Assembly (NCBI GenBank): GCA_034180465.1
Contig: JAXFOH010000031.1
Location: 1-13,651, forward strand
Direction of reading: 5' to 3'
DNA from: CAKUIA01 sp034180465
GTDB taxonomy: Bacteria > Verrucomicrobiota > Verrucomicrobiia > Opitutales > Intestinicryptomonadaceae
DNA: 13,651 nucleotides
This document shows, piece by piece, positions 1 to 6,122 of the stretch (positions are counted from its first letter, which is position 1; each line of letters begins with the position of its first letter). The notes under the pieces are model-generated. The model worked only from the letters and a program-made list of their open reading frames with translations, was not told the DNA's origin and did no database searches. A program made the translations under genes and the position numbers.

Positions 1-86
1 CCACAAGACACAATAACACACCATTGCGAAAACAAGCACATTTTCCGCAAAAATATAAATTACCTAACTTTTTGTATATTAAATTC

Positions 87-305
87 TTATTTATCCTTGT
101 TTACTATCGTAACAGGCATAATCTTGTATCTTGTACGGCAATCGTCTATATTAACAAGCATTGTAGAGCTCTGAATTTCTTTTAGAACCAACCTAGAAAG
201 CTTTAAATTATGCTTTCTAATAGATTCTGCATATTCCATTTTCAGCAATAATTTGTATAAATGCACAAAACCGTCTTTTATAGTCCCTGGCATTTCGCAT
301 GGCAT
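87..305 (-). pseudogene. Displaced 3' part of the small exported-protein gene (apparent frameshift)
   Basis: This open frame of 72 residues overlaps the end of the preceding exported-protein frame by 89 bases in another frame. It has no Shine-Dalgarno sequence, and an in-frame TAA lies shortly upstream, so independent translation is not obvious. Its composition looks truly coding: amphipathic Leu/Lys/Glu-rich helices (for example FVHLYKLLLKMEYAESI), AT-rich third positions and a stop at 87-89. The out-of-frame tail of the upstream reading frame is instead rich in Arg, Cys and Ile. Removing one A, either in the AAAAAA run near 310-320 or in the AAAA run near 276-282, would join the two into one exported protein of about 150 residues. 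I infer a frameshift, which may be a real mutation or a sequencing or assembly error in a poly-A run. A separate small gene is the alternative. No function is recognised. Confidence 0.4.
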
Positions 306-561
306 TGCCCTGCTTAATTTTTTCCTTTCCAGACTTTATAAGTTTGTCTGCTTTTTTTCGGGCACTATACAACATTTCAACACGGTTTATGCCGTATATC
401 AACTCTAAGCGTTTATCCTCTTCCTGCGTATTGCGCGAAGAACGTTTATAATAACTTCTTGTAGGAGAATAACCTGGCAAATTCCCTGCAAACAAAAAAC
501 ATACCAGCAAAGACACAAATATCCTAGATATATGCATAAAAAAACTTTTGGCAAACAGCAA
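217..561 (-). CDS. Small exported protein of unknown function, last gene of the kinase/sigma cassette
   Basis: The frame can start at TTG 561, directly after the stop of the 59-residue gene, or more plausibly at ATG 537 (MHISRIF), which puts a typical signal peptide first: a basic residue, then the hydrophobic stretch IFVSLLVCFLFAG, with likely cleavage after FAG or soon after. The mature part is very basic and helical (SYYKRSSRNTQEEDKRLELI, then SARKKADKLIKSGKEKIKQ). The frame ends at 217, but its last 25 or so residues look non-coding while another frame takes over, so the gene is probably frameshifted near 276-320. No family is recognised. Its position, immediately after the 59-residue gene and the sigma factor, suggests co-transcription with the signalling genes and perhaps an envelope-side role. 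Translation probably depends on coupling, because no ribosome binding site is visible. Confidence 0.55.
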   Translation of the reverse strand: MLFAKSFFMHISRIFVSLLVCFLFAGNLPGYSPTRSYYKRSSRNTQEEDKRLELIYGINRVEMLYSARKKADKLIKSGKEKIKQGNAMRNARDYKRRFCAFIQIIAENGICRIY

Positions 562-741
562 CTATTTGCTCTTTTTGGGAGATGAAACCCTTTCTTGATC
601 GTAGGGAGATTTCGACAATTCGTGCTCTATGTGCTGGCGAATCTTGCGTTTTAAAATATCGTTGCGGCTGTTCTCGATACTAGTATATGCGTCTTTTAGG
701 CTCTTTAAAATTTCAGCGTCGTTCAATGGTTTGTCGCTCAT
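562..741 (-). CDS. 59-residue helical protein translationally coupled to the sigma factor
   Basis: ATG at 741-739 overlaps the sigma factor stop (TGA 740-738) in an ATGA arrangement, the classic signature of translational coupling. The frame runs 59 codons to TAG at 564-562. The product starts MSDKPLNDAEILKSLKDAY and is soluble, highly charged and probably helical, with a middle rich in Arg/Lys/Asn and a Ser/Lys tail (VSSPKKSK). There is no signal peptide, membrane segment or cysteine pair. I recognise no family. The exported-protein frame begins one base after its stop, so it sits in the middle of a tight kinase-sigma-small-exported array. Small proteins coupled to ECF sigma genes are often anti-sigma factors or other sigma modulators, so a sigma-binding role is a reasonable but unproved inference. 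The alternative is a linker gene of unrelated function. Confidence 0.7.
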   Translation of the reverse strand: MSDKPLNDAEILKSLKDAYTSIENSRNDILKRKIRQHIEHELSKSPYDQERVSSPKKSK

Positions 742-1403
742 TTTTCAAGTTCCTTTCTGTAGTTTTCCTCTTCGAGCTTTGCCCGAAGTTTTTTCAGCAC
801 CCTATGCACGCATGTATCAATAACATTGCGACTTACACCCAACATTTCGGCAATTTCGGTCGGTTTTTTACCCTCAAGCTGGCTCAGTTCAAAAATAAGG
901 CAGCTTTGCGGCGAACACGAAATCCTTACGCTTTCCCAAGCGTCCATTATAACGCTTTTTCTATATTCGTCAGCCTCGTCCGACTCTAGCTTGTCGAAAG
1001 GCGAATTTGAAAGCTCTACGCCGTGTTCGTGTTTTACCATATCTTCCATCAAATCGATAATCTCAATGGAAACCGAACGTTTTTTATTTTTGTTTCTGAT
1101 ATAGTCTATAACCCTGCGCGTTATTACCTGTTTTAAAAATCCCCTAAAGCGGTACTTACCTTTTTCGTACTTACCTTCTTCAAAAGTTTTTATAACCGAT
1201 ATTACGCTCGCCGAAATAATGTCTTGAATATCCTCGTCCGACACTCCACTCCAGCCGATGTATTTAAATACATTCACCGCCATAGAGTGCATTGTCTGAT
1301 AGTATATGTCAAAAAACACGCTCCACGCCTGCTGCCAAACCACTCCTTGTTCGCGGTTTAGCATTTGCGAGATAACGCTCTTTGGTGTATCGGGGCACTT
1401 CAT
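738..1403 (-). CDS. ECF-family RNA polymerase sigma factor
   Basis: The 221-residue product has the two-domain layout of an ECF (group 4) sigma-70 factor. The sigma-2 region is at about residues 30-108: SDEDIQDIISASVISVIKTF matches helix 2.2, which contacts the core enzyme, and FRGFLKQVITRRVIDYIRNK matches the -10 recognition helix 2.4. An acidic linker (about 110-150) follows. The sigma-4 region at about 160-212 holds a helix-turn-helix (KPTEIAEMLGVSRNVIDTCV) that should read the -35 element. It would redirect RNA polymerase to a small regulon. The gene lies 45 bases downstream of the membrane kinase and overlaps the next gene by ATGA. Known ECF factors paired with Ser/Thr kinases, such as EcfP with PknT in Vibrio, lack the acidic residues of region 2.2 and need phosphorylation. 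Here the acidic DED and D residues are present, so control may differ. No Shine-Dalgarno is visible at ATG 1403. Confidence 0.88.
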   Translation of the reverse strand: MKCPDTPKSVISQMLNREQGVVWQQAWSVFFDIYYQTMHSMAVNVFKYIGWSGVSDEDIQDIISASVISVIKTFEEGKYEKGKYRFRGFLKQVITRRVIDYIRNKNKKRSVSIEIIDLMEDMVKHEHGVELSNSPFDKLESDEADEYRKSVIMDAWESVRISCSPQSCLIFELSQLEGKKPTEIAEMLGVSRNVIDTCVHRVLKKLRAKLEEENYRKELEK

Positions 1404-1448
1404 ATACTTTGATATTTCGGTAATACAAAAAAAATCTTACAACAAAAG

Positions 1449-2771
1449 CTAAAGTATGCTTAGCCTTTGCGGCCTAATGCCGTATCTGTTTGCACCTTTT
1501 TGCTCTTTAAACGTCATATACACAAAATAGAAAACAAGCCATATAAGCAGGTCGTATAGCGCAAACCTTATTTGGTGTATGCTGCCCGACATCGCCATCA
1601 TGTTTATTATTCTAAAAAGCACCATTGTGCCGAACATACCTATGCCAAAAAGCGTGCTTTTACCCGCATCGTGCAACCGCTTTATTGAAATTGCAAATAG
1701 CGGCCAATTAAACAAATAGCCAATGTAAAGCCCTATCATAAAAAACGAATTCATTACAACGCCGCTAAAATTTATTATAAGGAACAGCAAGATATAAATC
1801 AGCGTAAAAGTTTTGCGGTTAATTCTGCCTGTTATTGTAAATATAGACGTAGTTTTTTCGGCGTTTGCCAGAACAATTCTGTCTTCTTGCACAATATCGT
1901 CCGAAAACTCAATGTCGCAATCGTTTTCGTTTAAATCAATAAAGTTTGCGGCAAAATCGGCTATGCAAAAAAATCTTTCGTTGGTCTTTTCGCGCGTTGC
2001 CCTTAGCAAGCTGCGGTGGAAATGCTCGTATGCCGAAATGTCGCAGGCTGCCATTTTAGATTTACCCTGCGGGAACATATAGCTTGGCCTGCCCATTGTG
2101 TCTGGTGGGTTGCCGCTTAAAAAGTAGTATATGGTTCTTGCCAAGCCCCACATATCGGGGTTACCGTGAGTTTTAGAATACCAAGTGGGCGGGGCATAAT
2201 CGGGCGTGCCTGCAACGCTCGCGCTTTCGGTATCGGCGCGCATAAGACCAATATCGGCCAAATACGGCTTTGAATTTATAAACAAAATATTGTCAGGTTT
2301 TATATCCCTATGCAAAAATCCCTTTTTGTTTAAAAAATCTACCGCTTTAAATATGGGTTTAAAAATCTCCAAAACCTCGTTTGAAGTAAATGTATCGCTA
2401 TTTTTGTAGCGGGCTTCTACCAAACTTTTAAGGGTTTTAGGGTTCCAATTTTCGTCTACGGGCGATGCTGCGCCCTCGCCGTCGGCAAGCGGCATTATAT
2501 ATTCAAGAGAGTTTTCGCCTATTTTTGCGTCTAAAATCGGAATTATGTTTTCGGGGTTTTCTTTCTGGATAAATTTCTTGTAGCTTTCTATAGATTTTAA
2601 TTCTTTTTCGTATGGTTTTTGCTCTTTGCAGTAAACTTTTTGCTGCGAATTCGAAACTTTCTTTAAGGCGTAAAAGTTGCCCTGTTCGTCTTTTACAAGA
2701 TACACGCAGCCAAAGCCGCCACGGCCAATCTCTCTTACAATGGAAACCCTATCTATCAAACCACCTTGCAT
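1449..2771 (-). CDS. Ser/Thr protein kinase fused to a C-terminal DUF805 membrane domain
   Basis: The 440-residue protein has a Hanks-type kinase domain at about residues 8-275: a glycine-rich loop (GRGGFG, 16-21), ATP-anchoring Lys37 in YALKKV, the catalytic loop HRDIKPDN (154-161), metal-binding Asp173 in a DIG variant of DFG, and DMWGLA (206-211) in the F-helix. The APE motif reads APP (193-195), losing the usual Glu. After a short acidic linker, residues 311-437 carry the DUF805 hallmarks: GRINRKTF (315-322), ISIKRLHDAGKS (361-372) and GANRYGIRP (426-434), separated by about four hydrophobic segments. The kinase would be cytosolic and anchored in the inner membrane. Catalytic residues are present, so it is probably active. 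Bacterial membrane kinases usually carry extracellular PASTA or other sensor domains. The DUF805 module here is unusual and may be the sensor. It is the first gene of the cassette, preceded by a promoter. Confidence 0.9.
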   Translation of the reverse strand: MQGGLIDRVSIVREIGRGGFGCVYLVKDEQGNFYALKKVSNSQQKVYCKEQKPYEKELKSIESYKKFIQKENPENIIPILDAKIGENSLEYIMPLADGEGAASPVDENWNPKTLKSLVEARYKNSDTFTSNEVLEIFKPIFKAVDFLNKKGFLHRDIKPDNILFINSKPYLADIGLMRADTESASVAGTPDYAPPTWYSKTHGNPDMWGLARTIYYFLSGNPPDTMGRPSYMFPQGKSKMAACDISAYEHFHRSLLRATREKTNERFFCIADFAANFIDLNENDCDIEFSDDIVQEDRIVLANAEKTTSIFTITGRINRKTFTLIYILLFLIINFSGVVMNSFFMIGLYIGYLFNWPLFAISIKRLHDAGKSTLFGIGMFGTMVLFRIINMMAMSGSIHQIRFALYDLLIWLVFYFVYMTFKEQKGANRYGIRPQRLSIL

Positions 2772-2791
2772 ATTATTAGTAGTTTAGGTAT

Positions 2792-2819
2792 AGTATATGA
2801 CGATATTTATTCAAGACAA
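2792..2819 (-). promoter_or_regulatory. Candidate sigma70-type promoter of the kinase/sigma cassette
   Basis: On the minus strand a -35 element TTGTCT (2819-2814) and a -10 element TATACT (2797-2792) are separated by 16 bases. Transcription would start near 2785, leaving a short leader before ATG 2771. The location just upstream of the first gene of the cassette supports it. The elements are partial matches, so this is inferred from sequence alone. Confidence 0.45.
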
Positions 2820-3001
2820 AACTTAAAGACTTTGTATATTATTATGATAAAAATTAGAGTTTTTTTGCGCATATAAACACAATCAATATTTGCAACAACA
2901 TTGAAATTAAGACACTTACTGAAGTTTATCAATAATCAAAAAAAAAAAAAATAAATTCAAAATGCACAAAAAATACTTTTATTAGACCAATTGATACTAC
3001 T

Positions 3002-3036
3002 AAAAAAGCGGCATTTTTTTAAAAAACGCCGCTTTT
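3002..3036 (-). terminator. Rho-independent terminator downstream of the amylase gene
   Basis: An inverted repeat AAAAGCGGC (3004-3012) / GCCGCTTTT (3028-3036) encloses a T/A-rich inner part that can also pair. Read on the minus strand it ends in six T residues (complement of A3002-3007). It lies 17 bases past the amylase stop. The plus-strand reading has only four T residues, so minus-strand use is favoured. Confidence 0.85.
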
Positions 3037-3052
3037 AACCGTTTGCCTGTCA

Positions 3053-4567
3053 CTATTTTAGCTTTACAACAATATATCCGTAGCCTTGCAGGTGCGCCGT
3101 TGTGTTTTGCCCGCTGCATTCAAGCTTTGCGGCATATTCTACAAGAATTTTTGCCCCGTTTGTATCAAGGCTAATATTTGCTGAAACGGGCTTATTCTTT
3201 GTGTTTACAACAACTGCAAATTTTTCGCCGCTGCACTCTCTTATAAAGCAAACCAAGTCTTTTTCTGTCGAACTTTGCAGCCATTTTGTTTTGCCGGCGT
3301 ACAAAGCGCGGTGTTCGCTTCGCAGTTGCGAAAGTTTTTTAAGCAACGCCATTCTTCTTTTGCCGGCGTCGGTAAGAGCGTTTTGCCAACCTACAAAATA
3401 GCGGCCGTGCTTGGGCGAGGAAAACATCGAAAAATAGCTGTCGTCGGCAATTTCGTTGCCCGAAAAAATCATCGGTATGCCGTCTATTGTATAGTTTATA
3501 ACAAAAATGGCGTCCATACCGCGGTGGGTAAACAATTTTTCGTAGCGGGCATTTGCGTTCATACAAATATCGCTGGCAGTGTCGTGGTTGTCTATATCCC
3601 TAAGCAGCCTGGAACCTTTTGCGTATTTGTTTTTGTCTAAAGTCCACTTCTCTTTAAGGGCATTTGCGTTGGATTTGCCCGAAAACACCTTTGCCAATTC
3701 CCTTTGCCAAACAAAGCCGTAAGTTGCGTCGTACGCGTCTACCTGACTGTCGGCTCGGCGGCTTTCGGCAAGCATAAACAAGTCGCTTTTGATTTTGCTT
3801 ATGCGCTTGTAGCCTTCTGCCCAAAAGTCTTTCGGCACCGAGCCTTCAACGTCGGTTCTATAGCCGTCTATGTCGAATTTTTCCACAAAATACTCCATAT
3901 TGCGCCACATTTTTTCGCGCAATTTAGGGTTGTTAAAATTTAGCTCTGGGAAACCCCACTTGCCGTTTTTTACATTGCCGGATTCGTCGCACACAACAAG
4001 GTTTTTGTCTTCGACAATCATTGTGGCTTTGGGGCCGCAGTGGTAATAAACTAAATCTAAAATTACCCTTAGCCCCAACTTGTGGGCGTCTACAACAAAA
4101 TTTTTAAGGTCAGCTTCGGTTCCGTAGTCGGGCTCTATGGCAAAATAGTCTTTTAGCCTATATGGGTTTTTTGGGTTGCCCGTGTTCGATGCCCTTTGCC
4201 TTTTGCTCCAAAAAGCTTGGTCGGTATCGTCATCGATAGCAACTACGGGGCATAAATATACAACGTTCGCGCCGCTTTCTTTTATGTGCGGCAACATTTT
4301 TCGCGCGGCGTCTAGCGTGCCTTCCTGCGTAAATACGGGCAAAAGAATTTGGTAAACTATTGCCTTTTTGTTTTTTTCGGAAGTTGCCCTGGCTGTTAAA
4401 TGCGAAGCGTTTTTAGAAGTGTCTGCTTCATCGGCTGCGGTTGTGCCGCCTTGTTGGTGGTGCTTTTGCACCGCGCTTTGGGGTGTTTTATTGGTTGTCG
4501 AATTGCAGCCCACAAAAAGCAAAAAGGCGGTAATTAACGCCGTAATTTTATATGCAGAATGTTTCAT
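3053..4567 (-). CDS. GH13 alpha-amylase-family lipoprotein
   Basis: The chosen start, ATG 4567, gives 504 residues beginning with a lipoprotein signal (MKHSAYKITALITAFLLF, then VGC with lipidated Cys21). A frame extending upstream to 4642 would bury this signal. A Ser/Thr/Asn-rich linker (22-66) precedes the catalytic barrel. The GH13 motifs are all present: region I DLVYYH (171-176), region II GYRTD with nucleophile Asp239, region III LAES with acid/base Glu268, and region IV DNHD with Asp329. A beta-sandwich C domain fills about 430-504. Region I has Tyr where Asn is usual. It should hydrolyse alpha-1,4-glucan links or transfer glucosyl units while tethered to the envelope. Exact specificity (amylase, neopullulanase or similar) cannot be read from sequence alone. 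The gene is monocistronic, with terminators on both sides, and has no visible Shine-Dalgarno or clear promoter. Confidence 0.88.
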   Translation of the reverse strand: MKHSAYKITALITAFLLFVGCNSTTNKTPQSAVQKHHQQGGTTAADEADTSKNASHLTARATSEKNKKAIVYQILLPVFTQEGTLDAARKMLPHIKESGANVVYLCPVVAIDDDTDQAFWSKRQRASNTGNPKNPYRLKDYFAIEPDYGTEADLKNFVVDAHKLGLRVILDLVYYHCGPKATMIVEDKNLVVCDESGNVKNGKWGFPELNFNNPKLREKMWRNMEYFVEKFDIDGYRTDVEGSVPKDFWAEGYKRISKIKSDLFMLAESRRADSQVDAYDATYGFVWQRELAKVFSGKSNANALKEKWTLDKNKYAKGSRLLRDIDNHDTASDICMNANARYEKLFTHRGMDAIFVINYTIDGIPMIFSGNEIADDSYFSMFSSPKHGRYFVGWQNALTDAGKRRMALLKKLSQLRSEHRALYAGKTKWLQSSTEKDLVCFIRECSGEKFAVVVNTKNKPVSANISLDTNGAKILVEYAAKLECSGQNTTAHLQGYGYIVVKLK

Positions 4568-4676
4568 AACTGTTTTTTGTAAATCGAATACATTGTCTAA
4601 AAAAAGCGGTATTGTGTCCAGAACTAACTTTCTTAAACGCAAAATTTACAAAAAACCATTGCAAGCATATAACGGC

Positions 4677-4714
4677 AAAAAATAAGCTCTTCCTTTTCGG
4701 GAAGAGCCTATTTT
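4677..4714 (-). terminator. Rho-independent terminator of the outer-membrane protein gene
   Basis: GCTCTTCC (4686-4693) pairs with GGAAGAGC (4700-4707) around a six-base loop, with an outer A/T extension broken by one A-C mismatch. On the minus strand the stem is followed by a run of six T residues (A4677-4682 on the plus strand). It lies 18 bases after the stop of the outer-membrane protein gene and insulates it from the amylase gene. Confidence 0.85.
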
Positions 4715-4732
4715 GTTTTTATTTAAGTTAAA

Positions 4733-5542
4733 TTAGAATTCGTAGCGTATTTTTACAAAGCCCAAATCCGCATCGGAATGGGCGTCTTGCATAAACCAGT
4801 GCTGGTATTCTACGCTGGCAACCATATTGCAGGTAAATTTCCAAGCAAATTCGGCACCCAATACCTGGTAGTATGAGTAAGGAGCCGATTCTACACGGTT
4901 GTACGAATATTTGGGAGTAAACGAGAAATCTTTGCAGAATGCAATTTCTACACCCGCGCCAAGCTGCCAGGTAAAGAGCAAGTCTTCCTTATCGGCAACA
5001 TTGTCCATATAGCTATAAAGGCCGCCTACGCCGCAATCGAGATAGGGAGTTATAACTACATCTTCAGTCTTTACCACGCGATAGTAGGGACGAAGATTTA
5101 CGGGGAACATAAACTGATGTGCATCGGTATCGGCATTTACGCTTGCATAGAGATATTGCAAGGGGACAGAAACGTCTAAACCGAAGTCGCAATCTTTGCA
5201 TTCAAAAACGTTTACATTCACCTGGGCTACTGCGCCAAAGGCAGCCATACCGTTTATGTCGCCGCCAAAGCCGCCAAACGATGCCCAATTTTTACCCAAA
5301 GCCGAAACAAACTGCTTTTTGCATTCCGCCTTTTTTGCGGGACACTGCGCTGCTGGAGCCGCAACTTTTGCTTCTTGTGCGGGTTGGGCAACAACCACTG
5401 CAACCGTTGCCTTTTGGGCTTCGGGCTTTACCTGCTGCTGTTGCGCTGGCTGCGCGGGTTTTGCGACGGTAACCGTCACGTTGTCGGCATTGGACATAGC
5501 CGCAGCCGCGAGAATTGTTGTTAATGTAATAATTTTTTTCAT
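4733..5542 (-). CDS. Outer-membrane beta-barrel protein with Ala/Gln/Pro-rich linker
   Basis: The 269-residue product starts with a clear signal peptide (MKKIITLTTILAAAAMSNA, cleavage likely after Ala19). Residues 24-66 are a low-complexity Ala/Pro/Gln/Val/Lys tether. From about residue 85 on there are alternating polar/hydrophobic strands with many Tyr, Phe and Trp (for example YLYASVNAD and PYSYYQVLGAEFAWKF), and the chain ends in YEF, the C-terminal aromatic signature recognised by the BAM complex. The barrel is probably of 8-10 strands and resembles the generic porin-like or OmpA-barrel-like folds, but I cannot name a family. Seven cysteines (67, 74, 115, 118, 170, 203, 238), including ECKDC at 114-118, are uncommon for an outer-membrane barrel. 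The gene has its own promoter and terminator, and the strong promoter suggests high expression. Confidence 0.75.
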   Translation of the reverse strand: MKKIITLTTILAAAAMSNADNVTVTVAKPAQPAQQQQVKPEAQKATVAVVVAQPAQEAKVAAPAAQCPAKKAECKKQFVSALGKNWASFGGFGGDINGMAAFGAVAQVNVNVFECKDCDFGLDVSVPLQYLYASVNADTDAHQFMFPVNLRPYYRVVKTEDVVITPYLDCGVGGLYSYMDNVADKEDLLFTWQLGAGVEIAFCKDFSFTPKYSYNRVESAPYSYYQVLGAEFAWKFTCNMVASVEYQHWFMQDAHSDADLGFVKIRYEF

Positions 5543-5577
5543 AGTCTGTCTAATAGTTATTGTATTAACTGCCTACG

Positions 5578-5607
5578 GTTATAGGTTATTTCGGCAAAAA
5601 AAGTCAA
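5578..5607 (-). promoter_or_regulatory. Sigma70-type promoter of the outer-membrane protein gene
   Basis: On the minus strand TTGACT (5607-5602) and TATAAC (5583-5578) are separated by 18 bases that include a run of T. Start of transcription would be near 5571, about 28 bases before ATG 5542. Five of six -35 positions match consensus, so this is the best promoter match seen in the window. Confidence 0.65.
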
Positions 5608-5899
5608 CTTTAAAATGCTTTTGCAAGAATGCTAAAATCCCGTATCGTATGCAAAAATTGGTTGCTTATAGCGAAATCAACCCAACTATAAATTAAGCCT
5701 TGATTAAAAAAGGTAAAAACCTTGACAAGTGCACAAACACGCCAAATATTGCAGCCAAAAGTACAACTATTCAAACAATCCAAAATCCCTCTATTAGCAC
5801 AGCTATAAATTGCGCATAATTACTAGTTTTTAGGGCATTTTCGGCAAATTTTACCGTTATTACACAAATAATTATAACCTAAATACAAGCAAGTTACAG

Positions 5900-5925
5900 C
5901 AATAGTTTCAATATTGAAACTATTG
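5900..5925. promoter_or_regulatory. Perfect 26-base palindrome, candidate operator upstream of nrdDG
   Basis: The left half CAATAGTTTCAAT is followed at once by its exact reverse complement ATTGAAACTATTG, with no spacer. A gapless palindrome fits a dimeric repressor or activator site better than an RNA hairpin, although a T run (5931-5936) follows. It lies about 200 bases before ATG 6123. It does not match FNR, Rex or standard NrdR consensus sites as I know them, so the regulator is unknown. Confidence 0.6.
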
Positions 5926-6006
5926 TGTAATTTTTTCAACTTTTAGGTCGATTTTGAAACTTTCCTTTTAAAAAACACTTATTTTTGCCTTGTAAAAGAG
6001 CAATTT

Positions 6007-6034
6007 TTGCCGTTGCCTATTCGAACGATATCCT
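6007..6034 (+). promoter_or_regulatory. Weak candidate promoter of nrdDG
   Basis: TTGCCG (6007-6012) and TATCCT (6029-6034) are spaced by 16 bases, giving a predicted start near 6041 and an untranslated leader of about 80 bases. Each hexamer matches consensus in four positions. It is the best-spaced pair close to nrdD, but an upstream start near the palindrome remains possible. Confidence 0.3.
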
Positions 6035-6122
6035 TTGCAATGCAAGCTAGGGCAAAAATTTACCCTTCGGCAAACGCAAAATTTTCCTAAAAATTATTTA
6101 AACAGAAAGCACTAACACTACC

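Larger units (their letters stand above)
5608..6122. other. Divergent intergenic region between the barrel-protein gene and nrdD
   Basis: About 515 AT-rich bases beyond the barrel-gene promoter contain no credible gene in any frame. It holds the 26-base palindrome at 5900-5925, an inverted pair ATTACACAA/TTGTGTAAT flanking the palindrome region (about 5859-5867 and 5922-5930), a TTGACA hexamer at 5722-5727 with a weak AATATT 17 bases downstream, and a candidate nrdD promoter at 6007-6034. No known riboswitch fold is recognised. The length and symmetry suggest that nrdDG is regulated here. Confidence 0.6.

Noticed and set aside
195..218. AGAAAGC/GCTTTCT inverted repeat
   Set aside because: Lies inside the displaced exported-protein frame, with no T run, so coding constraint or chance explains it.
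2938..2951. Run of 14 A residues between the kinase and amylase genes
   Set aside because: A homopolymer in AT-rich intergenic DNA; may vary in length between clones but no feature depends on it here.
4568..4642. N-terminal extension of the amylase to 4642
   Set aside because: It would place 25 residues ahead of a well-formed lipoprotein signal that begins at ATG 4567.
5196..5696. 166-codon plus-strand frame rich in Ala and Cys
   Set aside because: Antisense to the signal peptide and Ala/Gln/Pro linker of the barrel protein and across its promoter; composition is an artefact.
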